A stretch of DNA of 64,000 nucleotides from Drosophila persimilis (Eukaryota; Arthropoda; Insecta; Diptera; Drosophilidae). Position 1 is the first letter of the stretch, and every line of letters begins with the position of its first letter. Where the stretch lies: positions 1,116,001 to 1,180,000 of the forward strand of contig NW_020825288.1 in NCBI RefSeq assembly GCF_003286085.1, written 5' to 3'. This document shows positions 63,519 through 64,000 of this stretch, piece after piece. A program made the translations under genes and the position numbers. A model generated the notes under the pieces. It saw only the letters and a list, made by a program, of their open reading frames with translations. It was not told where the DNA came from and ran no database searches.

Positions 63519-63561
63519 TATAAAAGTCAATATCTACAACAATAAATTGCGAATCTCAGTT
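63519..63561 (+). promoter_or_regulatory. Possible core promoter near the window end
   Basis: TATAAAAG at 63519-63526 is followed by an initiator match TCAGTT at 63556-63561. The distance from the TATA start to +1 (A63558) is 39 bp, longer than the usual 30-33, so support is moderate. No coding exon can be confirmed downstream within the window. A frame from ATG 63680 stays open to the window end but has poor coding character. Confidence 0.35.
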
Positions 63562-64000
63562 ACAGAGCCAGAGCTTCGGCTAGAGTCCGGGGGCGAATCG
63601 TACTCGTGGCGAATCGAGTTTTCCCTTACTGTTTTCCTGATTTTCTGATTTAGTTTTCCATTTCATTTCGCTTCGTTTTATGCCGGCCGAAAGTTGTCAA
63701 CGAACGAATAGCCACGGCCAGGGCCATAAAGGGAACTTTTCAATAAAACCCAACACCAGCCGCAGACTTTCCCCTCATTTCCTCATTTCCATTAGCATAA
63801 TGTCTGGCTCTGGCTCTGGCTCTCGGTCTGGGATGATCCCTGATTCCTGGCCTCAGAGATCTGATTTCCCGAACTCACTTTCGATTTGCCACAATTTTAT
63901 TTATTTGCCAGCGAATCGAAATTACATTTTAAAAACTTTCTCCGCTCTCGTTTGCTTTTTGTTTTATTTGCACAGCAGATTTTTATGGCTAATGTATGCG
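63562..64000. other. Right end, no confirmed gene
   Basis: If the promoter at 63519-63561 is real, this would be a 5' leader or first intron. It contains GCCATAAA at 63723-63730, TTTATGGC at 63982-63989, and a GGCTCT repeat near 63805-63825. The 107-codon open frame starting at 63680 contains an AATAAA hexamer and no recognisable domain. Confidence 0.4.

Noticed and set aside
1-64000. tRNA, rRNA, snRNA, CRISPR or intact transposon
   Set aside because: I searched by eye for tRNA B-box motifs, known small RNA cores, reverse transcriptase or transposase signatures and regular spacer arrays; none was found.

Overview
The window looks like Drosophila nuclear DNA. Protein genes have small introns (51-74 bp) with GTRAGT-like donors, coding exons are GC-rich, and the gene-poor DNA is full of short microsatellites and homeodomain-type AT motifs. 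The gene content (a prolyl 4-hydroxylase alpha cluster, a serpin resembling Spn100A, and two tandem PKA-catalytic-like kinases) matches what I know of D. melanogaster 3R 99F-100A (Muller element E). The abundance of simple repeats suggests a species other than D. melanogaster, possibly of the obscura group, but that is a guess.

Layout. Positions 1-4.8 kb hold no gene I can support. At 4.8-10.1 kb two prolyl 4-hydroxylase alpha genes lie head to tail on the minus strand (4809-6688 and 8098-10145), with a small possible gene between them (7080-7292, minus). At 10598-11254 a single-exon four-transmembrane protein is read on the plus strand, divergent from the second hydroxylase. From 11.3 to 48.8 kb (about 37 kb) I find no gene; the DNA holds microsatellites, AT-rich blocks and recurrent regulatory-like motifs. 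At 48910-50994 a two-exon secreted serpin (probable Spn100A) is read on the plus strand, with a TATA-like box, an initiator and a poly(A) signal. At 52869-55595 two PKA-like kinases lie in tandem on the minus strand, convergent with the serpin; the upstream one is the probable Pka-C2 orthologue. From 55.6 to 64.0 kb there is again no convincing gene, apart from a possible promoter near 63.5 kb.

How the genes work. The two hydroxylases should act in the ER lumen on prolines of collagen-like or other proteins, together with a PDI beta subunit. The serpin is a predicted secreted protein of 675 residues with a large acidic insert and a long reactive loop. The kinases keep the PKA catalytic residues but differ at a position used for regulatory-subunit contact. 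The genes are not an operon; the clusters are local duplications.

The most interesting signal is outside the genes. The octamer GCCATAAA/TTTATGGC occurs about 20 times between 15 and 64 kb and was not seen in the 4.8-11.3 kb gene block. It is locally clustered at 52.3-52.6 kb and 62.4-64.0 kb. All exon coordinates were derived by hand from splice sites, reading frame and family alignment, and all repeat counts were made by eye.
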